From: an uncultured Holophagaceae bacterium
GTDB taxonomy: Bacteria > Acidobacteriota > Holophagae > Holophagales > Holophagaceae
DNA length: 5,261 nt
Direction: 5' to 3'
Assembly: GCA_903927605.1 (NCBI GenBank)
Contig: CAIYNT010000085.1
Span: forward strand, 1 to 5,261
Part shown: positions 5,234-5,261 of the stretch, one piece after another
Layout of the letters: every line of letters starts with the position of its first letter
How positions within the stretch are numbered: the stretch's first letter is position 1
Notes under the pieces: generated by a model
What the model was told of the DNA's origin: nothing
Seen by the model: the letters and a program-made list of their open reading frames with translations, nothing else
Databases searched by the model: none
Translations under genes and position numbers: made by a program

Positions 5234-5261
5234 CCGATTCGCAAGGCCAAGCCGCAGGCGC
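5234..5261 (+). repeat. 28-bp direct repeat, copy 2, cut by the window edge
   Basis: The same core as copy 1 with two substitutions (A to G and C to G). The two copies are 172 bp apart, not a multiple of three, which argues against a repeated protein segment. The match reaches the last base of the window, so the repeat may be longer and an array may continue to the right. Confidence 0.7.

Noticed and set aside
5062..5261. Possible CRISPR array or integron attC site
   Set aside because: There are only two repeat copies 172 bp apart, no set of uniform spacers, no GTTRRRY-type core and no cas or integrase gene in view.

Overview
The window is GC-rich, tightly packed bacterial chromosome. It carries three intact recognisable genes, one unrecognised small gene, two broken cysteine-biosynthesis genes and several intergenic repeat structures. 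The gene content (a TIGR02757/DUF2400 protein, an EpsC-type serine acetyltransferase and an Rrf2/CymR-like regulator beside cysK) and the intergenic repeats would suit an environmental lineage such as Acidobacteriota (Holophaga/Geothrix-like). That placement is a low-confidence guess, because no rRNA or other marker gene is present.

Layout. Positions 1-97 hold a possible gene start running off the left edge (minus strand), overlapped by a strong hairpin that may end the next gene. Positions 151-594 (minus) encode a small, very basic protein of unknown function. Divergent from it, 691-1563 (plus) encodes a DUF2400/TIGR02757 protein whose C-terminal half resembles helix-hairpin-helix DNA glycosylases and ends in a four-cysteine cluster. 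At 1663-2814 (plus) lies a complete class I/II PLP-dependent aminotransferase. The convergent gap 2815-3032 holds a purine/pyrimidine-rich inverted repeat, probably a bidirectional terminator or small repeat element.

Positions 3033-4505 (minus) are the cysteine locus. cysK (O-acetylserine sulfhydrylase) comes first and carries a one-base frameshift in a homopolymer. It is followed, after a 9-bp tandem repeat and about 100 bases of unrecognised sequence, by the C-terminal third of an EpsC/CysE serine acetyltransferase that has a stop codon just before its active-site histidine motif. Divergent from cysK, 4619-5047 (plus) encodes an intact Rrf2-family regulator most like CymR. The 113-bp AT-rich gap between them contains back-to-back promoters whose -35 boxes overlap and sit inside an extended dyad, so one bound regulator could control both directions. 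After the regulator, 5048-5261 is noncoding with a 28-bp direct repeat and nested palindromes.

How the genes work together: CysE acetylates serine, CysK converts O-acetylserine and sulfide to cysteine, and a CymR-type regulator normally senses this step. Here the regulator and promoters look intact while both enzymes look disrupted. This is either real decay or sequence/assembly error, and it is the main point to resolve. I found no clear evidence of a wholly new system.
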